DNA of 61,153 bases from Gemmatimonadota bacterium (GTDB lineage: Bacteria; Gemmatimonadota; Gemmatimonadetes; Palauibacterales; KS3-K002): NCBI GenBank assembly GCA_020344215.1, contig CP070815.1:3658441-3719593 (forward strand). Reading direction: 5' to 3'. The notes below the pieces were generated by a model. That model made no database searches, was not told the DNA's origin, and worked only from the letters and a program-made list of their open reading frames with translations. Positions within the stretch are counted from its first letter, which is position 1, and each line of letters begins with the position of its first letter. The translations under genes and the position numbers were made by a program. This document shows, piece after piece, positions 39,020 to 47,900 of the stretch.

Positions 39020-39540
39020 TCGTCCTCGCGCAAGCAGCCGCTCCGCATGTAACGAGCGTCGAGCGAGGCACGGGCGAGATCGTCGAGTGCCGGTACAACG
39101 GGTTCGCGACCTGTGCGGGCCAGAACACGTCGGGGAAGCGATTGCTGAACCGTGTCGTCGCCGCGTCGCAGACCTTTACGCACGCGGCCCGGCGGTTGAT
39201 CGGCACATCGTGGCAGCGTCGAGCCCCGGACGGCACACTACAGACCGTCGATCTGGAGCCGATCAGCGCGGCGTTACGCAAGCTCCCCGTCAAGCTGTTC
39301 ATCGACGCGTCGGGGAACCAGCGTACTATCCTGTTCGTGTTCCTGCACGACAACCCGAAGGCCGCTGTGCCCATCGTCGCCGCCGACCCGTACGGATTCA
39401 TCGACCTGCTCGATGACGTGCGTCGCGGGCGCTACGGTGCCGGCGACCTCATCGACGCGCCGTTCCCTACCGCCGCCGTTGTCGGTACACTAGCCGCTGT
39501 AGGTGTCGTCGGAGCCGCAGCGTGGCTCGCGCGGAGGTAG
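39016..39540 (+). CDS. Tail-anchored virion protein 7
   Basis: 174 residues. Beta-rich soluble part (IVECRYNGFATCAGQ; LPVKLFIDASGNQRTILFVFL) and C-terminal membrane helix AAVVGTLAAVGVVGAAAW followed by LARR. Two cysteines may be a substrate of the thioredoxin-like protein encoded next. ATGA overlap upstream; two bases to the next ATG. Confidence 0.74.
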   Translation: MIVLAQAAAPHVTSVERGTGEIVECRYNGFATCAGQNTSGKRLLNRVVAASQTFTHAARRLIGTSWQRRAPDGTLQTVDLEPISAALRKLPVKLFIDASGNQRTILFVFLHDNPKAAVPIVAADPYGFIDLLDDVRRGRYGAGDLIDAPFPTAAVVGTLAAVGVVGAAAWLARR

Positions 39541-39542
39541 AC

Positions 39543-39842
39543 ATGGACCTCACGCAATACAACGTCGTCGTGGTCGTCTTCATCATGGAGGGCTGCCCCG
39601 CCTGCCATGAATACGTACCGCGCTTCCAGCACATCGCCCGGCAGTTCGGGAACACCGTGCCCGCGTTCATCGTAGACGCCAACAGCCCCCAGGGAGGCCC
39701 GCTCGCCGACCGATTCGGTATCGAAGCGACGCCGACGACGATGATTCTGCGCAAGCCTGTCGGCGCGATTCGTGCCGAAGGGTCGCTGCCCGACACGGAG
39801 ATCACCGAGATGTTCAAGTTCGCGGGAGCGCACGCGGCGTGA
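39543..39842 (+). CDS. Thioredoxin-fold protein
   Basis: 99 residues. VVVVVFIMEGCPACHEYVP gives active-site CPAC (Cys18, Cys21), ATPTTMIL supplies the cis-Pro loop (TPT). Length and order are those of a minimal thioredoxin. Oxidises or reduces disulphides, possibly in the Cys-rich core peptides and tail-anchored proteins coded alongside. No signal peptide, so it works in the cytoplasm or is packaged. Confidence 0.88.
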   Translation: MDLTQYNVVVVVFIMEGCPACHEYVPRFQHIARQFGNTVPAFIVDANSPQGGPLADRFGIEATPTTMILRKPVGAIRAEGSLPDTEITEMFKFAGAHAA

Positions 39843-41551
39843 CCGAGCCGCACTACAAGGTGGTCGGGCCACGAGGAAGCCAGAGGCAGTATTACCTGCC
39901 GCTGCCCTCGGACTTTCTGGAGCGCCGTCGGCGATCGCAGATCCCGAAGTACATGCAGCGGTACTTCCGCGCGGACAAGCCCACCCGGCAGGTTCCGTCG
40001 CGCCCGCCGACGGGGATGACGACTGCCGAGCGTCGTCGGTGGTTCGAGAAGCGCCAGCGGTCGGTCCCCGGCGCCCTGCGCCCGTGGGTTCGATCCAGCG
40101 TCCAGCGTCGCGGATTCGTGCAACAGAAGCTGCCGCCATCGAGCCAACGGGGACCGTGGCAGCGCATCACGTCGCTCAATCCGGCCGAAGTCGCCGCGCG
40201 CGAACAGGCAGCCCGCGAATACATGAGCAACGTCGCCGGCCGTCTCGCGATCTTCTACCCGCCATCGGTAGCCGCCGAGCTGATCTCTCGCAACCGCGAC
40301 GAGATCGACGAGGGCTTTGTGGACGGTCGCGACGCATATGCCATCGCGGTCAGCATCATGGACAACGAGCCGGCGTATCAATCGCGGCGCCTCTCGCGGC
40401 AACACTCGCGCAAGCTGTCACAGGTGCGGTCGAGGCTGTGGTCGCACTACTCTCGCAACGCGGTCGCCGAGTTGATGATGGATCGGGCGGCGACCATCGA
40501 CCACTGGATCCGACACGGCTGGACCGCGCGCGAGATCGCGGAGCAGATCTACGCCGACGTCGGCTCCGACCCCGGCATCGACTTCCGAAGTCAGCGCGGC
40601 AAGAAGGAACCGGCCCCCTACCAGGGGCGCAAGATCTACACCGGGCCGTTGCCGACGTGTGATCCGAACAAGGAAGATCCGTGCGAGGGCTGGTATGAGA
40701 CGCGCGACTGCGCGGCGTACTTCGTCGCCGGTCGCGAGGCGGACTGGATCGCGAAGCCGATGTATCGCGGCGAGCCGGTTCCTGCCGCGCGCTACGGCGT
40801 CTGCCTGACCAACACGCAACTGGCTCGGCTCATGCGCGCCAAGCACATCTCGGGCGACCAGTTCGGCTGCGGCGCGTTCGCGTGCGTGTGGCCCAAAGGC
40901 AACCGCACAATCAAGTTCACGCACGATCCGGAAGACGTCGGCGCCTTCCTCACCGCGCGAGGCATCCGCCACATCAAGCGGTTCTACAAGGTCTACAGGC
41001 TCGTCGACTCGGGGACGATCTTGCGCACCGGCCAGTCGACGCCGGTCTGGGCGATGGTCGGCGAAGACGTGCCAAAGATCGCCAATGACGACTGGCGCTA
41101 CTCCATCGTCGTCTCCGGGCTGCCGGTAGGCGCACTGTCCTACGACTTCGAGCAGTGGCAATCCAGGGGGCGCTTCCCCGAGGACTACCAGCCCCGTCCA
41201 GACGTGCGCCGCAGCGCGAAGGAAGACGCCAACTGCGAGCGTCGCGGGCCGGCGTGCGAGAAGTTCGTCGATCAGTTCATCGACACCTGGGCGGCGCTCG
41301 CGCGTCGGGGCATCGTCTTCATGGACGCCCACGCAGGCAACATCGGTGTCGACGCCAAGGGCAACTGGAAGATCATCGACATGGGCCTGTCGCGGTCGGA
41401 CATCCCCGAGGAGTTCGTGGAGGACCTGCGTGGCCTGCGGCGAGGAATCCAACGTCGCAGCCGCGACAAACGCGCGCGGCGAGGCATGATCGCCGTCGCC
41501 GCCGTGCTCGGCCTGATCTTGATCTTGCCGGTCGTGCCGGACTTCGTGTGA
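39839..41551 (+). CDS. Tail-anchored protein-kinase-like protein
   Basis: 570 residues from GTG (GTGA overlap). The first 300 residues are very basic (QRYFRADKPTRQVPSR; KRQRSVPGALRPWVRSSVQRR). Then a kinase-like fold: glycine loop GCGAFACVW (about 342-350), Lys in TIKFTHD, catalytic-loop-like FMDAHAGNIG (about 495-503) and DMGLS in place of DFG. The last 20 residues (GMIAVAAVLGLILILPVVPDF) are a membrane helix. HRD is replaced by MDAH but the Asp, Asn and second Asp are kept, so activity is plausible. A membrane-anchored virion kinase would be unusual. Confidence 0.72.
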   Translation: MTEPHYKVVGPRGSQRQYYLPLPSDFLERRRRSQIPKYMQRYFRADKPTRQVPSRPPTGMTTAERRRWFEKRQRSVPGALRPWVRSSVQRRGFVQQKLPPSSQRGPWQRITSLNPAEVAAREQAAREYMSNVAGRLAIFYPPSVAAELISRNRDEIDEGFVDGRDAYAIAVSIMDNEPAYQSRRLSRQHSRKLSQVRSRLWSHYSRNAVAELMMDRAATIDHWIRHGWTAREIAEQIYADVGSDPGIDFRSQRGKKEPAPYQGRKIYTGPLPTCDPNKEDPCEGWYETRDCAAYFVAGREADWIAKPMYRGEPVPAARYGVCLTNTQLARLMRAKHISGDQFGCGAFACVWPKGNRTIKFTHDPEDVGAFLTARGIRHIKRFYKVYRLVDSGTILRTGQSTPVWAMVGEDVPKIANDDWRYSIVVSGLPVGALSYDFEQWQSRGRFPEDYQPRPDVRRSAKEDANCERRGPACEKFVDQFIDTWAALARRGIVFMDAHAGNIGVDAKGNWKIIDMGLSRSDIPEEFVEDLRGLRRGIQRRSRDKRARRGMIAVAAVLGLILILPVVPDFV

Positions 41552-41552
41552 C

Positions 41553-41930
41553 CTACGTGCTCGCGTCTACGACAGCGTCCGGGAACGCGAGCAACTGGTA
41601 GCCGAAGTGCTTGGGCATCTCGAAGTCGTCGGCTTCGATGGATGACTTGAGGTGCCGCCACTGCTCGTCCGTCAACTCGACGACCGTGCCGGGATCGGCG
41701 TCCTCGAACTTGTTGAGGATCGCGTGTTTTTGGCGCTCGCGGGAAAGCGGCTTCTCCCACTCTTTGCGGACGAAGACGCACGTGATCAACCAGCGGTACA
41801 TCGTCCACGGATCATCGTCCGTCTCGGTGCGAACCTTTCCGTCTGTGTCGAAGTCGATCTTGGGGATCGGCTTCTTGGTGATCGGGTTGTACGCAGTGAT
41901 CAGTTCGGGAACGGTGACGTAGCGCGACAT
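41553..41930 (-). CDS. Hypothetical protein
   Basis: 125 residues from ATG at 41930 (GGAGG 12 bases upstream); an in-frame ATG at 41978 would add 16 basic residues. SRYVTVPELITAYNPITKKP, DPWTMYRWLITCVFV and LTDEQWRHLKSSIEA suggest a small alpha/beta assembly protein. Convergent with the kinase-like gene, one base between stops. No family recognised. Confidence 0.65.
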   Translation of the reverse strand: MSRYVTVPELITAYNPITKKPIPKIDFDTDGKVRTETDDDPWTMYRWLITCVFVRKEWEKPLSRERQKHAILNKFEDADPGTVVELTDEQWRHLKSSIEADDFEMPKHFGYQLLAFPDAVVDAST

Positions 41931-42028
41931 GGCTCGTTGGATCCTCCGCTGGTGTTTGCGCGTAGACGCGCGGCCCATGGACGAAGTCTACGCGATCCCT
42001 ACGACACCACCGGTTTAACGAGAGGAAC

Positions 42029-42367
42029 TCACGGCTTGGCCTTCCCGTTCTCGACCTCGGCGCGGATCTGAAGTAGCTGGCTGACGATCTGACTGGCGTA
42101 CTTGCGGGCCTCGGGCTCTCGCATCGCCGCTGCCTGAGACATGCCGGACGACTTCTTGCGTTTGTTGTGGGCGACGATCTGCTTGATCGACGTCCCCTTG
42201 CAGTTCTTGTCGTAGACCAGTGCCACCGGGCACGCCTCGCAGCCAGGGAAGACGACACACAGCTCGCATCGACCGTCGTCGTCCTTCCCGCTGGCGACCT
42301 TGGTCCAGCGGACCAGGGCTACCTCGATAGCCGCGAGCGCTGCCTTCTTCCAATCGTCATAGGTCAT
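42029..42367 (-). CDS. Small protein with Cys cluster
   Basis: 112 residues. CELCVVFPGCEACPVALVYDKNC holds five cysteines, a likely zinc or iron site; the rest is helical. ATGA-coupled with the first glycine-rich adhesin. Similar short Cys proteins beside phage fibre genes exist but without known role. Confidence 0.65.
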   Translation of the reverse strand: MTYDDWKKAALAAIEVALVRWTKVASGKDDDGRCELCVVFPGCEACPVALVYDKNCKGTSIKQIVAHNKRKKSSGMSQAAAMREPEARKYASQIVSQLLQIRAEVENGKAKP

Positions 42368-43209
42368 ATCTGGATCACCGTTCCTGCGGAGCCGGCATCG
42401 CCGTTGTCGCCGCCACCGGCGCCCGATCCACCACTACCTGCACTTGCTGTCGGAGCACTTCCTGATCGAGTCTCCGCGATCGTAACGACAACGCCGCCGC
42501 CACCTCCACCGCCGCCACCGCCGTTGCTCGCGTTGCCGCCGTTGCCTCCATTGGCGCTGATCGTGCCGTTGTTCGTCAACGTCTTCGCAGCGATGATTAG
42601 GTATCCACCACCTCCACCACCTCCACCGCCGAGCGCGCCGGACGGCTCGTCGCCGTTCGCGTTTCCGCCGCCTCCTCCGCAGCCAGGACGGAGCGCTTCT
42701 ACCGTCCCGCGTGAGATCATCCAGCTATTGAGCGCCTGGAGTCCCGCGCGCACCGACCCTTGCGCCACCACTGGAGCAGTCGCGGTTCCACCGGACGCAC
42801 CGTTGTTCGTGCCGGAGCCGTAGCCGTTACCGCCATCGCCACCAGATCCTCCCAGCGACGGATCACGGCTACCGCCGTTTACCGGCGGCGCGGAGTTGAA
42901 GCCGTTGCCGCCATTCGTGGCACTTATCAACGGACCGCTAGATATCGCACCAGCACCTCGGAACCAGCCCGACGCATCAGAACCGTTCGAGTGTATCGAC
43001 GAGCCGCTGTCCACTGTAACGCTCGTCTGCGCGAAGATGCGGAAGCCGTTGACTTGAAGATTTGTGTTGTTCGTGACCGTCAAGGTGGTCGCGTGAACGT
43101 CATCACTGAGCGTCGTGGTTCCTCCTCCGTTGTACGTAACCGCGCCGTCAGATCCGTCGCCGTAGCAGAATCGATCGTTTATCGTCCCACCGCCGGGAAG
43201 GTAGGTCAT
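42364..43209 (-). CDS. Glycine-rich adhesin-like protein 1
   Basis: 281 residues. A roughly 80-residue N-terminal beta domain (GDGSDGAVTYNGGG, LTVTNNTNLQVNGFRIFA, VDSGSSIHSNG) is followed by 200 residues with long Gly runs (up to nine) separated by hydrophobic strands (YLIIAAKTLTNNGTISANG). The layout recalls polyglycine-II adhesins such as phage S16 Gp38. First of three ATGA-linked paralogues. Likely distal host-recognition protein. Confidence 0.75.
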   Translation of the reverse strand: MTYLPGGGTINDRFCYGDGSDGAVTYNGGGTTTLSDDVHATTLTVTNNTNLQVNGFRIFAQTSVTVDSGSSIHSNGSDASGWFRGAGAISSGPLISATNGGNGFNSAPPVNGGSRDPSLGGSGGDGGNGYGSGTNNGASGGTATAPVVAQGSVRAGLQALNSWMISRGTVEALRPGCGGGGGNANGDEPSGALGGGGGGGGGYLIIAAKTLTNNGTISANGGNGGNASNGGGGGGGGGGVVVTIAETRSGSAPTASAGSGGSGAGGGDNGDAGSAGTVIQI

Positions 43210-44096
43210 GACACAACCACCTTGGAGACGGTGCCGTTTCCACCAGCGTCGCCGTTAGAAGCTCCGTTAACGCCGGTGCCGCCGCTTCCGCCGGTCGCCG
43301 TCGGCTCGTTGCCCGAAAACGAGTTGCACAGAACGATCACGTAGCCACCGGACCCCCCGCCACCTCCACCAGCCGCACTGGCGCCGTTGTTGTAGGCGTC
43401 GCCACCGTCGCCTCCGTTAGCGCTGATCGCTCCGTTGTTCGTGATCGTCTTTGCCACGATCATGACAATGCCGCCAGCACCACCGCCGCCGCCACCGCCT
43501 GCGGAAGCCGCGTTTCCGGCACCGCCACCGCCACCGCCACCGCCACCAATCCTTCCGGGTTCATAGCTAGCACTTTCGGAAAACGCCTGCCCAGTCAGCA
43601 GCGAATCCGGGGCAGTGAGATTTGGATCATTGACGGTAGGGCTCGTATCCTGACCCGATCCACCGACCGGCGGCGATCCTGTATCGCCGCCGTCTCCACC
43701 GGCAGCTCCCTGAGCCCACTCCGTGCTGTACGAACCCGGAAAGTTAGCATTCTGCCCGGCGCCTGACGTTCCCCCGTCCCCTCCATCGCCAGAAGCTCCG
43801 AGCATGGCGTCGACAAATCCCGTCCCACCTGCGCCGCCTGCACCGTCGCTTCCGTTCGCACCGTCGGAGCCGTTTTGTGCGATGGACGATCCGCTATCGA
43901 TGGTCAACGTCCCGGAGCAAAAAATTCGATAGCAACTGGGATTCAATACCGTGTTGTTCGTGACCGTGATCGAACTGGCAAACAGATCGGCACTGAGCGT
44001 CGCTGTGCCGCCACCGTTGTACGTCTTGGCTCCGTCGCTGCCGTCGCCAAAGTTGCCGACATCCTCTCCACCCGTCGGCGGCCCCAAGTACGTCAT
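43206..44096 (-). CDS. Glycine-rich adhesin-like protein 2
   Basis: 296 residues with the same N-terminal module (GDGSDGAKTYNGGG, SITVTNNTVLNPSCYRIFC, IDSGSSIAQNG) and Gly-run segments as its neighbours. The region about 110-190 (e.g. PGSYSTEWAQGAAGG, PPVGGSGQDTSP) differs most among the three and may be the specificity part. Confidence 0.75.
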   Translation of the reverse strand: MTYLGPPTGGEDVGNFGDGSDGAKTYNGGGTATLSADLFASSITVTNNTVLNPSCYRIFCSGTLTIDSGSSIAQNGSDGANGSDGAGGAGGTGFVDAMLGASGDGGDGGTSGAGQNANFPGSYSTEWAQGAAGGDGGDTGSPPVGGSGQDTSPTVNDPNLTAPDSLLTGQAFSESASYEPGRIGGGGGGGGGAGNAASAGGGGGGGAGGIVMIVAKTITNNGAISANGGDGGDAYNNGASAAGGGGGGSGGYVIVLCNSFSGNEPTATGGSGGTGVNGASNGDAGGNGTVSKVVVS

Positions 44097-44959
44097 AGCT
44101 CGATCACCTCGCCCGCCGTCCCGGCGGTTCCGGCTACAGCCGACCCGCCGCCGGCCGCCCCACCACTACCGCCAGCGGCTGTGGGAGTATTTCCGGTGCG
44201 CGACGTCGAGATCGTAACAACGAGGCCGCCTCCTCCGCCACCGCCACCGCCACCGTACCCGGTTGTCTTGCCATTGCCACCATCGCCGCCGTCGCCGCCG
44301 TCGGCGCTGATCGTCCCGTTGTTCGTGATCGTGAGCGCACTGATGATCAGCACGCCTCCGCCACCACCACCACCGCCGCCGGAACCGAAGTCTGCCGACG
44401 TTCCGCCGCCACCGCCGCCGGCTCCACCCTGAACCACGGTATGCACGGACGCACTTCCCACGTCGTCGTAGGTCATCAAGAGGCCGAGTTGTGCCTGCGC
44501 AGCCCACCGAAACGATCCGTCGGTAGCGGCCACCGCCGTAGTGCCTCCACCGGACGTTCCATCGCCGCCGTCGGTGCTGGCGCCCCCTCCTCCACCTCCA
44601 TGATTGGCTGCGTCGAGTACGTCGGTGACGGCGGTGCCGTTGGCGTCGTTGTTTCCGCCGGCCGTGCCGTTGCCCAGTGTTCCGCTCGAACTGGTTGCGG
44701 CCCCCCCGGAGAAAATGCCGCCGTCGTTGCCGTTGTTGTGGATCGTCGAGCCGCTATCGACTTGAAGCGCACCGCAGCAGTAGATGCGAAACCCGTCGGC
44801 CTTGATCGTCGTGTTGTTCGTGACGGTCAGCGAATTGTAGAACATGTCTCTTGTGAGCGTGACTGTTCCGCCGCCGTTCTCGGTGACGTCGCCGTCTGAC
44901 CCATCGCCGTACAGCCAAAGCGAGGTCGGGCTTCCGCCAGTGATCGGGAGGTAGGTCAT
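44093..44959 (-). CDS. Glycine-rich adhesin-like protein 3
   Basis: 288 residues, third paralogue (GDGSDGDVTENGGG, SLTVTNNTTIKADGFRIYC, VDSGSSIHNNG, VLIISALTITNNGTISADG). Ends AGEVIEL. Lies six bases after the large fibre gene, so it is probably co-assembled with or carried by that fibre. Confidence 0.75.
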   Translation of the reverse strand: MTYLPITGGSPTSLWLYGDGSDGDVTENGGGTVTLTRDMFYNSLTVTNNTTIKADGFRIYCCGALQVDSGSTIHNNGNDGGIFSGGAATSSSGTLGNGTAGGNNDANGTAVTDVLDAANHGGGGGGASTDGGDGTSGGGTTAVAATDGSFRWAAQAQLGLLMTYDDVGSASVHTVVQGGAGGGGGGTSADFGSGGGGGGGGGVLIISALTITNNGTISADGGDGGDGGNGKTTGYGGGGGGGGGGLVVTISTSRTGNTPTAAGGSGGAAGGGSAVAGTAGTAGEVIEL

Positions 44960-44965
44960 ACGGGC

Positions 44966-47900
44966 TTAGATGATCCACCACTCCGTGCCGTCTGAGTAGC
45001 AAGTGATCGACTGGTAGTCGATATTCATCACGTAGTTCGACGAGTTGTCGATCGTCTCCGCGCCGTTAGGCTCGATCGTGATGTTGTTGCCGGACGCATT
45101 TCCGCTGATGTCCTTGACCCAGTAGACCTTGCCGGCCGCCGACGACGCTGCCGGAAGATCTACCTGAATCGCCCCGGCGCGGTTGCACAGGAGGACCTGC
45201 TCGTTGAGCGAGACGGCGTAAGTCGCCGTCGTAACGCTCGCATAATCCAAGCGGTCGAGGCGTTGGTAGTTGTTCGCGTCATCGACGAAGTACAACCCGG
45301 ACGGCGCCGTGTTCTTGACATACAGCAGACCCGCACCAGCCGGCACGGTCGCCTTGGGCTGACTCGCCTGCTCGTCGAAGTAGATGCCGTCTGCGAGGTA
45401 CGACAGGCCCGACGCCACCTTGAGCGCGTACGTGTTGGTCAGCGTGATATTTGCGCCACCGTCCAACGGCTCGCCCGCGATCTCCATCGTGATCGCATCC
45501 GTGATCGTGAAGCCTGCCGCCGCCGCGTCGTACGTCGGCTGGCCGATTCGGACCGCGCGATTCGTGCCGACCGTCGCAGCACCTCCGTCGAACTGAACGC
45601 TGTGCGTGTTGTTGATGTAGAAGTCCGTGACTTCCGCGTTCGTGAGCGACGTGTGGTTCGCGTACGTGTACTCGACATTGAAAACAGCCGGTGTAGATGA
45701 TTGCGCGCTCTGCGTCCACACTTGATGTTGGGTAGACACACGCCACGGAGTGCCAGCTACGCCAACGAACAAGGACTGCGATGCAGTCGGCGGAACAATC
45801 GCCATCTGCGCGGTGGTGTTGTCGAGCTGGATGTACGCCGTTCGAACGTCGGTCTGGAGTTGAAGCCGCGAAACGCCTGAAAGAGAGGCGTCACCGGTCC
45901 CGATAGTGAGGTAGGAGCTATTCGCCGCACCGATCGTCCACGCGCCAGCGGCAGCACCACCGAGCGCATACGTGATGGTGTTCGTGCCACCACCGATACC
46001 AGAGGTTAGGTCGGTGCGATCTGGGCAGAAGACCGGGTTCGTGGTCGATGGCGCTTCGTTGAGCACCGCGGGGCCGTTGGCGTTGTTGGCGTAGAAGCCG
46101 TTGGTCGTGTCGACCTTGAACTGCGCCGAGTTGTTGATGGACAGGATCGTTGCCTGACCGGTAGCAGAGTTGAGGTTAGTAACTCCGGTGGGCGTTTGTC
46201 GAACGGCGTATTGATTGGTACCGTTCATGTCGTAGTGCGAGAAGTGCGCCCAATCCGTTGACCGCGCATCGATGCGAGCGCGACCGAAGATGTTGGTCGT
46301 GTCGGTGTCCGCGCCAGCGGTGATGTCGGACCCGGAGCCGCCTGTCACGGACCAGCGCGAGGTGTACGCGCCGCCGTTGATCGACGACAACAGGTGGAAC
46401 TCGCTAGACGGAGTCGCCGCGCCTTGGATCGGTTGGACCTGGAGCGCCCACTTGACCTCCATCGACGAGCCGACGTCCGTCTCCCAGCCCTGCCCTTCGA
46501 GGACGACCATCGGACTGTACTGCTGCGCGCCAGCGGCTGCGGCCGTGTCGTTGTGCAGATGCAGCCCCACCTTCGCGTCCGTCGTCGTTGCGCCGACGCT
46601 TGGCTGGTACAGCTCGACCGGACTGCTATCGACGATGTTGATCGTACGACCGGCTGCCGCGCCACCAAAGTCGTACGCGCCATCCAATGTGACGCCGAAG
46701 CCGCTGGTTGCAGTCCAACTCAGATTGCCTGCACCGTCATTAACGAGCGCGGTGCTCGCACCACCTTGCGCGTTCGGCCAGACGACCGCATAGGTCGTTA
46801 CCGTCGCCGGCACGGAATGGGTCAGTGTGCCCGACGTCGATCCTTCCATGATGAGATCGACGCCGTCGTAGAGCGTCAACGCGGTCGAGTCAATTCGAGA
46901 ATGCTCAGCGCCGCTCACGACGAACGAAATCTGGTTCGCGCCCGCCGAGCCGATGCCCGTCGTGGTCGAGGCGCGATCTGGAAGGAACGTTGGTGTCGTG
47001 GCACCAGCAGCTATATTGTCCAGCGCGGGGCCGTTGGCGTTCGTAGCGTAGAATCCGTCTGCGGTACTGACGTTGAATTGGGCCGAGTTGTTGATGCGTA
47101 AGTAGATGACTCGGCCAGACGCAGCATTAACTGACGTGTGACCTGACGCGATCTGCTTGATCGCGTAGGCGCCCGTCGCAGTGTTGTCGAAGTGACTGAA
47201 GAACGCCTCGTCGGTGGTGCGCGAATCGAAGCGCGCGCGGCCGATGATTGCTTGCGCGTCGGTGTCGGCGCCCAGATGCGCGACGTAGTTGTTGGTCGCG
47301 CCGGTCAACGCAGGGCTGTAGAAGCCGTACTGGTTCGTGTATGTCGCGCCGCTCAGGAGCGACTGACCGATCTCGTAGTACGCGAGGCCGGTGACGGTGC
47401 CGGTCGGCCCGATCGGATTGTTGTGCGTCGCACGGAAAGCCGAGATGCCGACCGTCGCTGTCAGGTTCTGGTTGTTGCCGTTGCCGAGTGCCGTGTTCGA
47501 CCGAATCCCCGCATATGTATTTGCGGTGGGGGCGGCCGTATGCTCGGTCGATAGCTCAGCCTCGATGACCGACTGCGAGGCTGCGTTGATGTAGTCGGTG
47601 TACGCGTAGACTGCGCGCCCCGTCGCGTTCGAGCCCATCTGGATCTCGATGCCGTTGCCTGACTGCGCGCCTGCGGGTGTCTTGTTCAGTTCGAGGACGT
47701 TGTTGTTGTCCGCTGCGCTGTTCGTGATGACCACCGCGCCCGCGTCCGCAGTAATGGATCTGCCGGCGCCCGCGCCGCCCTGGTCGTACGCCTGGTCAAG
47801 CGTATTGCCGACCGCCGCGTTCGTCGTCCAACTGAGGTTGCCCGCGCCGTCGTTGGTGAGAACCTGCGAGCCGACAGCCTGCGCGCTCGGCCAGGTGATC

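Noticed and set aside
42364..44959. The CGCC-rich stretches as microsatellite or assembly artefact
   Set aside because: The runs code uninterrupted Gly-rich proteins in one frame with conserved N-terminal modules in all three genes.
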